Below, one piece after another: positions 45,328-56,899 of a stretch of DNA of 64,000 bases. The first letter of the stretch is position 1; each line of letters begins with the position of its first letter. Origin of the DNA: Metaphire vulgaris (taxonomy: Eukaryota > Annelida > Clitellata > Crassiclitellata > Megascolecidae); the NCBI GenBank assembly GCA_018105865.1, contig CM030837.1, forward strand, positions 5,285,475 to 5,349,474. The letters run 5' to 3'. A program made the translations under genes and the position numbers. Below the pieces are notes generated by a model, which was given only the letters and a program-made list of their open reading frames with translations, searched no databases and had not been told where the DNA came from.

Positions 45328-47304
45328 TATGCGGACGCTGAAGAAAACATGTTTATGTTCACTTGTATCTTGAACCTGTGATATCTTTAGATGCTTGGTT
45401 TGACTCAATACATTGGGGGTGATTAGTTTAAATCGAGCAGAAGTGCAATAGTGAGGTTTGCACGTGGCTCGGTTGTGTTATTCAAAATGCGAATATGCCA
45501 TTACTGTTCTGATTGAAAGCACTAAATTTTGCTATACTCTTTTAATTAATAAGCAGTGCATTGTTAATTGATTGGTATGGCGGCATGCGGGCAGAGAATT
45601 TCACGGTCATCGTGGTAAACTGTGTCCTACGAAGATCAAGTAGAGATGTGTGGGTATGCCCGTACCCGCGGGTATGCCCTACCCATGCCCGTACCCGCTG
45701 GTACGGGTAGGGTATAGGGTACACATATTACGGGTACTGGTTGGGTACGGGTATAGCGCTACTGGTAGGAAAAGTTGAAAAACTATCTCAACAGTTTTGC
45801 TCAAATTCAACGACCGATCCCAATCAGAATAGGAGCCTGCCTGCCCCCAATCCGTTTCCCGTGGGGACATCCTCCCCACCTTTTTGGCAACGACGCTTGA
45901 AAAACGTTTGTCAAAGGCTTTTCAGGCTAGTAATATAATTTCCTCCCCGAGTCCAAGTTAATTAAACACTGCTTCCCCACCTTGTCGGATATTTCTTCTA
46001 AAGGCTTTTAGGCTAATAATATAATTGTCGAGTAATTAATTCGTCGGATATTTCTACCGTTGCACAGAATAGTCGCTTGTTTGCGGCGACGCGACTTTCC
46101 GATTGCGTTGATCTGCGCTTCCCATTCGCAAAACTGTTGCTCGGTTCCATAACGACAACCGATGGCAACGGAAAACGTCAGTTCCATGAAGGCAGGAATA
46201 ACCGTTGTCCTCGGATCAAGTTTATCTTCGCAAACAACAATAATTATTGCAAAATACAGATGCGATCATACAACGCTCTAATCTCCCCTTCGCTATTTCT
46301 CGACTAATAATTATATATAGCCATGCACCGAAGGTGAGTTGACTAAGCCCCTAGCAGTTAGGCCCTAGTAATTCACAATTCCTGACAAGGATTTAATTGT
46401 ATGGCAGAAGTAAATTTAGCTGATAAAAACTGCGACAATCATAATATTTATGATGACGACGATCAAAATCATGATGATGATGACGACGATGACGATAATG
46501 ATGATGAAGATGATGAAAGTAATATAATGATGATGATGACGACGACGATGAAGATGACGATTATGATGACTATGACGATGATGATGATGATGATTACGAC
46601 GACGGTTCGATAAGAGAAATATTTTCAATGACAATGACAGTATTGAGTCATTAGAAAACGACTTTGTATCTTTTCTACTGTCGTTCTTGGCGTAGAAACT
46701 GGTTCTAATAATCGTAATGAGAAGGATTAAACTCATTGAGAGCCACGTCTATGCCATAGAATTTAGCATTCGCTTGAAAAGTCTATTGGAGTGAAAGTGA
46801 AGCCAATAAGCTGTCTTTTTGTTGAACAATTTAATTTTCGATGTTGACCACGTCATCTTAAAACGTCCAACAGAAGTCGGGTCTCTAATACAGTCATTTG
46901 TTTCAATAGAAGCCGTCCCTGTATTAGAAGCTTTACGGTAATTTCTACTGTTGGTGGGGAAATAAAATTATAGCCGGTAATAAATGTATTATCTACGCAT
47001 AACTATAGAGCCTACCATTGGTGGAGAAATAACAGCAAACCTGTGACGTCACACGTGCTATGCCTTTTGGCTCCACCCATATAATTGCTTTAAGGATTGT
47101 CATTGGTTGTCTGTAAAGAATTCCCAAGGAGGAAAAATATGGTAGTTGTTGCTATGGGAAGACGGTTCTAATCTTGATTGACAGGCTATTTGCCGACCAA
47201 TCAAAATTTGACCAGAAAATAATGTTATGGGGCAAATAAATTTGTACGACACCGCCACTGCCGTCTCTATACCCCACCCGTTCAGTCTTAGCGCTGGGAC
47301 TTAC
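45316..47304. other. Probable intron of the GAREM-like gene
   Basis: Exon phases (1 before, 0 after) require at least one further coding exon here, probably the second half of the CABIT domain. I could not find it. The region holds GGGTACGGGTA-like repeats (45650-45760), a solo end of the CAGTGTTTAAT family near 45960-45976, and a GAT/GAC tract (46440-46610). Confidence 0.45.
46440..46610. repeat. Imperfect (GAT/GAC)n tract
   Basis: A tract of GATGATGAC-type triplets. The Asp- and Met-rich reading frames on it are not considered genes. Confidence 0.85.
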
Positions 47305-47517
47305 TTTCGCAAATGCTGTGCGCTTGAAGGTACTTTAGTTCGTAGGTGTCGACTACCTCGAGCGCCCCCAGTCGACCGAATTTCGTGCGTTTCGCTCCGA
47401 TTCCGACGGTGACCGGTTGGTCGTTTTGCAGGAGGACCTCAAGTCCAGCCCCAGAAGAAGAAGACGACTCATTGAGGGTAGCCACAGCGTCTCCCAGAGG
47501 CATCACCGTCTCTGACA
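47305..47517 (-). CDS. GAREM-like gene, exon 3 (CABIT region)
   Basis: A 213-bp exon with textbook borders: acceptor TTTTTGTCTTTAG (AG at 47519-47518) and donor AAA|GTAAGT. It is phase 1 at both ends, matching the phase-1 end of the exon at 52932-53055. It encodes SETVMPLGDAVATLNESSSS, then LEVLLQNDQPVTVGIGAKRT, then LGALEVVDTYELKYLQ. On its own the sequence is not diagnostic; the splice sites and phase match are the evidence that it is real and belongs here. Confidence 0.72.
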
Positions 47518-49003
47518 CTAAAGACAAAAACACGCAATAATACATCGACAGTTAAAATGCTGTTAAAACACGTAGCCATGCAGGGGACCTGGAAGATGCT
47601 GGTGTGACGACGTGACAAAAGTTTGTTAGAGATACTAGATTTGCCACATTTGGACAAAACTTGGAATGACGTTTCTGATGGGTGACCAAATTAATGACAT
47701 TGCCACAATCGTCGTCGTCGTCGTCGTCGTCATCATCAGTGTGCATGTCCATCTAATCAATAAGTTTATTAGCAGCAACGTCCTCCGATGGCGAAATCAT
47801 GCTATCTATCTTTTAATGTCATGCCATATCAATTCAATATCTATATAATATCAAAACGTCTCTACTGCATTTATTCAAGAATTATTACAGCTGTTAAAGT
47901 GACAATCTATGCTTCATCGTCTCATAGGAGGGATCAAATACAACACGCTCGGACTTAAATAACGAAAATTCACACGTCCCGTAGCGATGTGGACAGAATG
48001 CGTGCCTCAACTTGTGTTGTTCGCAAATGTAAAATGACAGAAACAGTGTGTCACAAAGTGATATTTGGGTTGTTTGTTTGTAAATGTTTGTGTGTATTTG
48101 GGTTGGTTGGGTGTGTGTGAGGGGTGAGCTGGTGTGCGCGTTGGTGGTGTCTGTGGGGTGTCTGTGTGCTGTATGGTGGCGTGAGTGAAGGAATAGAGGA
48201 AAAGGTGAAAGACAGGTACAGTCGAGCGGAGGTGGCTGTCGGAAGTGGTCGCGGTTGTGAGTGATGGTGAAGAGAAATGAAATATGAAAGGGGGCGTTGT
48301 CAAGAAGTTTGATAATGAGAGAATTGAGAGGAATTAAGAAATAATTGAGAAATGATTGAGATATAGAATTAATAGAAAACGTTTACGTGATATTGTATGC
48401 GATTTTGAAGATGTTCAAACGGACAATATAGAAAAGATTTACGTGTATAACAGTATAAGAAACAGGGCTTTTGTGACAGTATAAAAATTTTTGTGACTTT
48501 GCAGTTGTGATTTAGCTAAAAACTTTAAATACTTAATAAATGATATGCATCATTATGCTTCCAAAATCGCATTATGTTAAATTCTAGCCACAGACCACAT
48601 AATCGTAATGGAAAAGTTAGGCAATCCACCGTAGTACCGGCACCTAAAAACAAAAAGCACTGATAAGAAACATTTGAGAAACTATAGAAATGCGTTGTTT
48701 TGAGTATAATATTCTATATTGGAAAAACAGTTGTGAATATAATTGTGTTTGCGTTGAAGAAAAGGAATTCATTTATTGATCAGTGCATTGTTTACCGTAT
48801 TTGTCATACATTAAGACGAAGAGGTTCTAAAAGTGCATATTACATTGAAGAAAAAAAGAACCCTCACATGCTTAATAGGAGCTTGTGACACAGTGACAGA
48901 AACATCTCGGGCCACACAAATCTCATCTTGGAATGTGTTAACCCAAGTAGAACTGCAGTGTATATATAAATATATACTGTATATATACAACAGATTTTTG
49001 AAC

Positions 49004-49074
<71 letters not shown>

Positions 49075-49426
49075 CTAGCTCAAATATCTGTTATGTTTTT
49101 GAACGTGTTGGGAAGTCTGTCGTGATTACGTGATTAATAATAGGCGATTAATTATTCCATCAATAATTATAAGTTGAAGTCGGACGACTAATTGAGCAGA
49201 GTTTACGAGATTATTTCCACGATGACGTGAGATTATAGTTGAAAGAGGCAGGCAAAGCCAGTTACACGATAGTTGTTTGCTCTCTGGTCTCGAGGTCAAC
49301 AATACACGTGTCTTGTTATCTTCTGGGTCGGATGTATTAATAAAAGATCTGTCAACTAATGACGATAGCGATGGTGACGAAGGCGTCTCTATACCCTAAG
49401 GACAGATCCACTTGGAATTTACACCA
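47518..49426. other. Probable intron of the GAREM-like gene
   Basis: TCGTCG run at 47708-47733, a GT/GGTGT-rich tract at 48060-48180, and a long (AT)n at 49006-49073. No exon recognised. Confidence 0.45.
49006..49073. repeat. (AT)n microsatellite
   Basis: About 68 bp of uninterrupted AT, ending at GCTAGCT. Confidence 0.93.
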
Positions 49427-49434
49427 CCTGCATA

Positions 49435-49985
49435 CAGTATTGTTAAGTATCTAAGATACATATATCTAGATACGTATCTTAGATACAAAAAAGAATCTAG
49501 TATCTTGTATCAATATACATTTTTCAAAAGTATCTAGTATCAGTATCTTAGATACAAAAAAAGAATATTTGTATCTGTATATTTAAATTAGATACAAGAT
49601 ACTTTTAAACTCTCAATAGAGGTTGACTATATTGGATATTGGTGATGTGTGGACATTTCAAATATACTTTAAGCTAAATTATTAAGAGATATATAATTTG
49701 ATTAATATGACAACCTCTTTGGTTGTAAATTTGCGTTGCATCTATGACTAATTTCTCCGTACTAGGTTTATTTTGAAACAAACTCTTCTTGAAAATTTTT
49801 GTATCAATACTAACTTCTAAATAAAGTATCTTAAAAGTATCTTGTATCAAGATTACTTTCAATTTGTATTTGTATCTTGATACTTTTTATATCATGTATC
49901 TAGTATCAGTATCTTTGATACATTTCCTCACATGTATCTGCATCTGTATCTAAGATGCATTTGAAAAGTATCTTTAACAGCACTG
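49435..49985. mobile_element. hAT-type element packed with GTATC/GATAC motifs
   Basis: 551 bp. The left end is CAGTATTGTTAAGTATCT and the right end is the reverse complement of CAGTGCTGTTAAAGATAC. The target duplication CCTGCATA is perfect (49427-49434 and 49986-49993). The motif AGATAC/GTATCT recurs dozens of times in both orientations, giving strong self-complementarity. No transposase. Confidence 0.93.
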
Positions 49986-50169
49986 CCTGCATATGAGATT
50001 AAACGAATGAATGAATCAGTCGGTCAATCAATCAGTCAGTCAAATCAATCAGTCTGTAAATTAATCAATCAATCAGCCAGCCAGCCATCAATCACCCAAT
50101 CAGTCAATCAGAACTCTCGTAACAGACTGTTTAGGTAACCTTTCCAGGCTTTATGGCTGTTCTTAAGGC

Positions 50170-50356
50170 CAGTGGCGGCTCCACCGGGGGGGCAGGGTGG
50201 CCCGTGCCCCCCTATTGAGTGCCTGGCCCCCAGTGCCCCCCAGTTGGGACCCTATACTTAATGCTACATACATTAAACAACAAATTGTTGGCCCCCCATG
50301 ATTAGAAGTTGGCACCCCAACGGCCCCCCACTTGCCAAATCCTAGATCCGCCACTG
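50170..50356. mobile_element. hAT-type MITE, CAGTGGCGGCTCCA family, 187-bp form
   Basis: The ends are CAGTGGCGGCTCCA and the reverse complement of CAGTGGCGGATCTA. The target duplication CTTAAGGC is perfect (50162-50169 and 50357-50364). The interior is the inverse of the copy at 42258. Confidence 0.95.
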
Positions 50357-50433
50357 CTTAAGGCATATGCTTGAATATCTATCATATTAAAATCGTTATC
50401 TGTATGTCTGTTACCTTCAAGCGTTCTGATTGG

Positions 50434-50720
50434 TTGACTATTGCTAGACGGTTTAGACCGTTTAGTCCTTACGTCGCGATGCGTTGGTGGGCGAGCGTTG
50501 ACTATTGGTAGGCGGTTTAGACCGTTTAACAATGCGTTCGTGGGCGAGCGTTGACTATTGGTAGACGGTTTAGACCGTTTAGTCCTTACGTCGCGATGCG
50601 TTGGTGGACGATGTTCGAAGACGACGTTGTTATTGGTAACAATTGTTCGTAGAATCGTCGTTTAACACGGTCGGCTGGGCGTGCGACGACGTTGCTATTG
50701 GTAACAATTGTTCGCAGCCT
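50434..50720. repeat. Tandem repeat cluster with inverted CCAAT (ATTGG) and ACGGTTTAGACCGT
   Basis: Units start with TTGACTATTG at 50434, 50498 and 50551 and contain ACGGTTTAGACCGT, an interrupted palindrome (GCGGTTTAGACCGT in the second). They are followed by two copies of GTTGYTATTGGTAACAATTG (about 50625 and 50690). The clustered ATTGG boxes and the GTTGCTATTGGTAAC half-sites look promoter-like, but no gene start was found nearby. Confidence 0.7.
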
Positions 50721-51082
50721 CAGGTAGTTGTGCGTACACAAAAAAATACGTGTACAGCGTCACACATGGCCACAGTTGCGTGATTTTAACGTACATAGGC
50801 CTAATTATTAAGTGGCGCTGAGCTTGGCTAGGTGGCGATCATTGAAATGTTGTTCAGCATGAATTCAATGATTGGGTATTAGGTATAGGTATTGGATTAG
50901 TATTATCCTGCACTGCGAGCGAAGCGAGCGCGAGCGAAGCGAGCATCTTTCTAGTGTAAGCAAAATTTCGTAGGTACAGTGTCATGGCATGACCAATTTC
51001 TATGTAAATTTCTCGGATCAAACTCTCACTAAATTTTGACGCGTCAAGTCCTTGAGCCGAAGACAATGTTGGTAAGGAATAG
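50721..51082. other. Intron sequence with GAGCGAAGC repeat
   Basis: GCGAGCGAAGCGAGC occurs tandemly near 50917-50944. No exon recognised. Confidence 0.4.
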
Positions 51083-52551
51083 GTGTATAACAAATCATGC
51101 GAACAGAAAAGCGAAACTATTCGACAAGGAAACTCTATTTTCAAATTCGTCAAGAAATTGCCTTCTTGCATACTTTCACAGCGCAGGCGCTGCAACAAGC
51201 TGAACGCAGTATCAGAACCAAGCAATTACAGACCAGTGAGCCTAACATCTGTAATCGGTAAAGTTATGGAAAAAATACTGAAAGAAAGCATTTTGGAACA
51301 TTTGACTAGGCATAAAATTGTTAAAGATAGTCAGCATGGATTTACAAAGGGGCGTTCATGCCTGACCAACCTGTTGGACTTTCTGGAGGAGGTTTTTGAT
51401 AAGCTAGACAAGGGCAAGAGAGTAGACATAATATATTTAGATTTTGCCAAAGCTTTTGATAAAGTACCCCATATAAGGCTGGCTGCCAAACTGAAGTCCT
51501 GTGGAATAAGGGGCAATATTCTCAGATGGATTGAAAATTGGTTGAAGGGAAGAAGACAGAAGGTTGGCATTAGGGGAGGCCATTCGCAATGGGCAAGAGT
51601 TATCAGTGGAGTGCCTCAGGGCTCAGTGCTTGGGCCATTGCTTTTTCTAATATATATAAATGACATCGATGAAGGATTACTGTCCAAAATTTCAAAGTTT
51701 GCCGATGACACAAAGTTATGCAGAAATATAGACTCGGAGGATGATGCAAAAATTTTACAAGAAGATCTAAGGAAATTGTTTCAGTGGTCTGTGGACTGGC
51801 AGATGCTTTTCAATATTGATAAATGTTCTGTAATGCATGTTGGGAAGTCTAATAATGGTAATGAATATTCTTTAGGGGGGAAGGTTCTAACCACAACAGA
51901 AAAAGAAAGAGACTTGGGGATAATCACCCATAGAAGTATGAATCCATCTCACCAATGCATGGAGGCAGCAAAAAGGGAAACCAAATGTTGGGAATGGTGA
52001 AAAGGACAATTGTGAGTCGTGACAAAGAGATAATCATTAAACTTTATAAGTCATTAGTAAGGCCTCATCTGGAATACTGTGTTCAGGCTTGGAATCCATT
52101 CTTGAAAAAGATATAGAACTTTTAGAAAAAGTGCAAAGACGAGCAACGAAGATGGTCAATGGGTGCCATAATTTAAGCTACGAAAAAGACTTCAATATTG
52201 TGGACTGACAACATTAGAAAGGAGAAGAGAAAGAGGGGATTTGATAGAAACATACAAAATAATGACTGGGAAAGTAGATGTGCCATATGATCGATTCTTT
52301 ACATTGGCACACTATAGCAGCACAAGAGGCCACAAGTGCAAAATGTTTAAGCAGAGGGTTGGTCCAAGAAAGAAAAACTTTTTTAGTGCAAGGGTTGTGG
52401 ACAAATGGAACAGTTTGGACGAGGTGGGAGTGACAGTTGAAACAGTGAACGGATTCAAAGGCTATCTAGATAAACTAGGTTATTGAATGCAGATGGTTAC
52501 ATCAGTGGTTTTCACACAGGCTTACTTAGCCTCCTAAACCACTTAAAATCA

Positions 52552-52618
<67 letters not shown>
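51083..52618 (+). pseudogene. Jockey/CR1-group non-LTR retrotransposon with ATT tail (best copy)
   Basis: A 305-codon open stretch holds most of a reverse transcriptase domain: NYRPVSLTSVIGKVMEKIL, then QHGFTKGRSCLTNLLDF, IIYLDFAKAFDKVPH, GVPQGSVLGPLLFLIYIND and the catalytic FADDTKL. It then breaks at about 52000 by frameshift. The C-terminal part continues in other frames (ETYKIMTGKVDVPYDRFF; FFSARVVDKWNSLDEVGVTV). The 3' UTR forms the AGTGGTTT...AAACCACT hairpin (52504-52543) and ends in (ATT)n (52554-52618). It is 5'-truncated, since no endonuclease is visible, and lies in an intron of the minus-strand GAREM-like gene. Confidence 0.88.
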
Positions 52619-52620
<2 letters not shown>

Positions 52621-52656
52621 AACCATGACATAGCAGAGATTTTGAAAAGAAATGGT

Positions 52657-52893
52657 CAGTGGCGGTTCCAGGAGTTCTTGGTGGGGGATGAAATGAATTC
52701 ATAGGAAGTTGGTGGGGGAGGTTAAAAGAGAGAGAAAAATCAATATACCTTGCCGAAAAGTAAAAAAGCTGACAAGCAAAAAGGCAATTTTCCCGAATTT
52801 TTCCTAGACTTTTATCCAAAAATAGTTTGACAAGCAAAAAAGTCCGGTGGGGAGAATGCATTCCCACTCATCCCCCACGTTGACCCGCCACTG
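52657..52893. mobile_element. hAT-type MITE, CAGTGGCGGCTCCA family, 237-bp form
   Basis: The ends are CAGTGGCGGTTCCAGG and the reverse complement of CAGTGGCGGGTCAACG. The target duplication is GAAATGGT/GAAATGGC (7 of 8). It carries two core motifs (about 52773 and 52829). It ends only 39 bp from the donor side of the CABIT exon at 52932. Confidence 0.92.
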
Positions 52894-52931
52894 GAAATGG
52901 CAAACGAATAGGGAACTTTTTAGTTCGTTAC

Positions 52932-53055
52932 TTTTGTTGACGTCGGTGGCTACATGGAACATTGTTCTGTAGTCGAGTGGAATACTGAAGTGGCGATGGC
53001 TTCTGTCGCGAACCAGGATCCTCTTCTGTCGAGCGACGCCGTATATCCAATACAT
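52932..53055 (-). CDS. GAREM-like gene, exon 2 (CABIT domain)
   Basis: A 124-bp exon with acceptor TCTTTTCTCCGCAG (AG at 53057-53056) and donor AAAA|GTAACG. It starts in phase 0 and ends in phase 1. It encodes MYWIYGVARQKRILVRDRSH, then FSIPLDYRTMFHVATDVNK. The pattern (hydrophobic strand, QK.(I/V)LV, then IPLDYR..F.V) is that of the first half of a CABIT domain. It is compatible in phase with the exon at 60519-60683 before it and 47305-47517 after it. Confidence 0.75.
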
Positions 53056-53159
53056 CTGCGGAGAAAAGACGACAGAGTGTCATTCGCTCAGCTCGAGACT
53101 CAGTTGAATGCTAAGGGGTTAAGATTCTTACGAGAACGACAAAAATATCATTAATAATA

Positions 53160-53290
53160 GGCCTAATAATGCGATTCAAAGTGGTTTAGGAGGATAAGTG
53201 AGCCTGTGTGAAAATAATTATTATCAGCGAAAAATCATAACTGATAAAATCATTTCTGGTAGAATAATAATTATTATTACCAGAGCTTCT
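53160..53290 (-). mobile_element. Truncated retrotransposon 3' end, minus orientation
   Basis: AGTGGTTTAGGAGGATAAGTG at about 53180 is the reverse complement of the terminal hairpin region of the ATT-tailed family (loop AGGCT-cactt). The far arm of the stem is lost, so only part of the hairpin survives. Confidence 0.55.
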
Positions 53291-53357
53291 CATCTTAAGA
53301 AATATCGGACTTTAAAAAACGAAACAATAATTTTATTCCCGCTGATTGACTCTTACC

Positions 53358-53530
53358 CAGGGTTATGCCAAGGATTATCAATTTGGGAGGTCGGTAAATT
53401 CTGGGGATCCTCTGCCAACAAGTCCGACAAGCAAAAAAAGGCATCCCATAGCTAAGATGGGGTGGGGTGGGGGTTTGGGGTGTCGGTCTCAAATTGGGAG
53501 TGTGTGGGGGTGTTAGTGGGGCTTAAAAGT
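53358..53530. mobile_element. hAT-type MITE, AGGGTTATTTCTAGG family, decayed copy
   Basis: The left end CAGGGTTATGCCAAGG is preserved and the core CGACAAGCAAAAAAAGGCATC is at about 53426. The right end is poorly preserved and no target duplication was found. Confidence 0.7.
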
Positions 53531-53910
53531 ATAACATCGCCGCTGTTACCAAAACTAATGACTACACGCTGCTTCGGCGAAGGACATAAGTTTGTTGCTT
53601 TGGAGACGTATCTATATCTGTCCGCATGTGTTCCCTTGATTGCGTCTCGCAGCCAGGCTGGTTAAGTCAACTCTTATTGTAAACGCAAGGATCGTTTCAT
53701 TGCATGCATATAGGCCTACTTGTATGAGCGCTCGTTAATAAGCTAGTGCGCTGAACTAAGCTTTTAAATGGCGCTATAGAAAGTTTGTGCGTTCGCTAAC
53801 GTGCTCCCACGGGACTCTACGCTTCCCATGTCTGGATGCCTTATCCTTCAGGGCTCTCAAACCCAATTATTTTACTGCTGGTTACGATTAAAAACACTAT
53901 ATTTGTCACG

Positions 53911-53914
53911 CACG

Positions 53915-53963
<49 letters not shown>
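53911..53963. repeat. (CA)n(TA)n microsatellite
   Basis: Compound dinucleotide repeat. Confidence 0.92.
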
Positions 53964-54039
53964 TACTAATTGAGATAGTATACTTGAGATATATTTGAGG
54001 AGTTGTTAATTATCAAGCAATACCTACTCAATTTTATTT

Positions 54040-55392
54040 TTAAGAACAACGTGAACCCGATAAATACACCAGCATAATTTTCGATGGTCAGTGGGGAAAG
54101 GGACCACTCACATTTGCAGATGGTAGGCCTCTATCAAATTTTCTTGACCAAATCTTTTTCTTCGACAACTCATTGAGAAAAAAACTAGAATTTAATGAAG
54201 AAATGGTCATACGCTTCATTGATTTGGCCAAGCCTATGACTCTATCCGGAGAGAAGGGGCATGGAAACTCCTGGGAAAGTGGCATTCGTGCCAAAATAAT
54301 CAGGCTAATTGAAAATGTATACAGCACAGCTTTAGCATGTATCAGAATTGACGGAGAAGAAACTGAGTGATTCAGTATCAAAACAGGATTTAGACAAGGA
54401 TGTATCCTATTACTAACACTCTTCAACATTATATTACACTATATCATGAGACGGATTTAAAATACAAGTGGGTTGGAAATGTCTCTAAAACCAGGAAGTA
54501 CAGATGCTGCACAATATGCTGCTGATACATGTCTAATAGCAGAATGTCTATCAAGAGTTGCAGAATTAGCAGTATCCTTAATAACAGAGAGTGGAAAATT
54601 TGGACTAAAAATAAACACTAATAAAACAAAATTAATGCCAATTACAAAGAAAGTTGTAGAATGGCCAATAGTAACGCAAATGAAAGCGAAATGAAGTGGC
54701 GAAGAACTTTGTTTACTTGAAAAGTGAATTAGAAGCAGAGGGAGGTTCGGATTTGGAGATTAAAAGAAGAATAGCAATAGCAGGATCTACTGTACATTCA
54801 ACCTGCTACATACCAAAATTGTCAAAAATTGTCAAAAGACATGATATTGGGATGAAAACAAAACTAAGAATTTTCCACACTAGTGTAATACCAATACTAA
54901 TATATGGATGTGAATCTTTCTTTGACCATAAAAAAGAATTGGAGAAAAAATAATAGCAACAGAAAATAAATGCCTTAGAAGAATACTAAGGAATGGATAC
55001 AAAGAACACATAACAAATGAAGAAGTCAGAGAGAGGGAGAGAGAGCGCGCACTGCAACCGAGCAGCATGGAAGTAATCAGAAAGAGAAGAATGAAATGGA
55101 CTGGACACATACTCAGAATGGATGAAATAAGAAACCCAAAACGAATTTTCAACTACAAACCAGAGGGGAGGAGAGAATATCTAAAGGAAGACCGAAAAGA
55201 CGATGGGTGGACGGATTGGAAGAGGATCTGCACATGGCAGGACTGAATCTCAACGGAAAAACTGACGGAAGACACCGAAAGACTTTGGAAGAAATAGCAA
55301 AGGGCAGAGAACTTTGGAGAGATCATGTCCTGGAGAAGTCGATAGCTGGACACAACTGGAGGACGAAAACCTGACCTGACCTGACCTGAGAC
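54040..55392 (+). pseudogene. RTE-like non-LTR retrotransposon
   Basis: In order and across frames: IRLIENVYSTALACIRIDGE, then FRQGC (the RQGC motif), AAQYAADTCLIAE (a decayed catalytic YADD), FGLKINTNKTKLMPI, FVYLKSELEAEGGSDLEIKR, LRIFHTSVIPILIYGCESF, and MKWTGHILRMD. This is the RTE/BovB arrangement. The element ends in a CTGACCTGACCTGACCTGA tandem repeat (about 55372-55390), as RTE elements often do. Multiple stops make it dead; the 5' end with endonuclease is missing. Confidence 0.85.
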
Positions 55393-55439
55393 CCCTATCA
55401 GCACACATACACAACAGGCAATCTACATCCGGACACAAT

Positions 55440-55577
55440 AGTCATAATTGTGCAACCAGCAGTCTAGTTTCTGAATTTAGACTGTATGGGCAAAACATAC
55501 AGCAGTGGTTCTCACACAGGGCAGATCCTCCTGAATCGCTTTAGACCTTGCTATATTATTTTATTCAAAATTTCCAA

Positions 55578-55618
<41 letters not shown>
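55440..55618 (+). mobile_element. Retrotransposon 3' end: decayed hairpin plus ATT tail
   Basis: AGTGGTT at 55504-55510 with a decayed partner AATCGCT at 55534-55540, followed by ATT repeats (55579-55618). Confidence 0.6.
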
Positions 55619-55619
<1 letters not shown>

Positions 55620-56284
55620 ATGACCAACATCATAAACAAAAATACATATCTCAAGAAACTTAACTAACTTATACTTGAAAAGAATCAAAATTAACACTAG
55701 ACTACAAATTATTTAGTAACTAAACAGTAAACAGTTGTGAACTTGAAATTATAATTTAGCATAGAAAGTAATTAGCTGATCAGAGGTTGATTATAATAAA
55801 ACGAGTGATGGATAACCTAAGGGAAAAGAATCCCGTAAGGTGGTTATCCCAATTTGAAGTTATGGTTGAATGGCAGAAAAATATGAGTGATTATAGTGTA
55901 TGTGTAGGTAAATGTATGTCAGATGAAGAAGTGATGTTAAAAGTAAATGAGCTAGAATATATATATTTCATTAATAGACGTGTAACTAAAATCCATATAG
56001 AATAATTAGTGTTAAAATCAGTTCAATTGGTTTAAGTTATTATACTTGATTTAGTATCAGGAATTTTTAACATTACATTTAAATAAAGAGAGATTATTAT
56101 AATTCTTAAATAATAATTCTTATATTATAATTAATTGGCGTTATGACATCCCTGGCTGCAACTTTCTTCTGTGTCATACGCTGACACAATTTTTTCGCGA
56201 TTGCCACTTGGCTGTCACAGCCCTGCGTGGCTGCCTTTGTAACCACTGTCTGTTTTCGTGGCTAGAAAGCTACTGCTACTAGAC
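55619..56284. other. Intron/intergenic, AT-rich
   Basis: No exon recognised. Confidence 0.35.
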
Positions 56285-56325
<41 letters not shown>

Positions 56326-56365
56326 GCTACTGCTACTGCTGCTGCTGCTACTGCTACCACCACCA

Positions 56366-56396
<31 letters not shown>

Positions 56397-56718
56397 CACC
56401 ACTGCCACCACTGCTGCTGCACCACCACCACTGCTGCACCACCACCACCACCACCACCACCACCACCACCACCACCACCACCACCACCACCACCACCACC
56501 ACTGCTGCCACCACCACCACCACCACCACCACCACCACCACCACCACCACCACCACCACCACCACCACCACCACCACCACCACCACCACCACCACCACCA
56601 CTGCTGCCACCACCACTGCTGCTGCTGCTGCTGCTGCTGCTGCTACTGCTACCACTGCTGCTGCCACCACGACCACCACCACCACCACCATTACTACTAC
56701 TACTACTACTACTACTAT

Positions 56719-56759
<41 letters not shown>

Positions 56760-56771
56760 TTATGGTTATGG

Positions 56772-56845
<74 letters not shown>
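56285..56845. repeat. Mosaic triplet-repeat tract (ACT/GCT/ACC/ATT)
   Basis: About 560 bp composed only of triplet blocks: CTA, CTG, CCA (very long, about 56436-56600), then CTG, CCA, CTA, and finally ATT. All frames appear open on both strands as a consequence; the poly-Thr, poly-Leu and poly-Val frames are not genes. Confidence 0.92.
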
Positions 56846-56892
56846 GGTTCAATGGTTCAGTATAGGGTTTACCCAGAGTGAGAACCACTATG
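56846..56892 (-). mobile_element. Retrotransposon 3' hairpin, minus orientation, abutting the triplet tract
   Basis: On the minus strand AGTGGTTCTC (from 56889) pairs with AACCATT (56851-56857), with an inner GGG/CCC stem. The ATT block that begins the triplet tract is its tail. Confidence 0.65.
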
Positions 56893-56899
56893 CTTCACC

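Noticed and set aside
46401..46736. Asp/Met-rich and His/Arg-rich frames
   Set aside because: Direct translation of the GAT/GAC tract.
48007..48303. Thr/Pro-rich minus-strand frame
   Set aside because: Derived from a GT/GGTGT-rich tract with no splice sites or domain.
56258..56881. Long plus- and minus-strand open frames of poly-Thr, poly-Leu and poly-Val
   Set aside because: They are translations of triplet repeats and have no other sequence.
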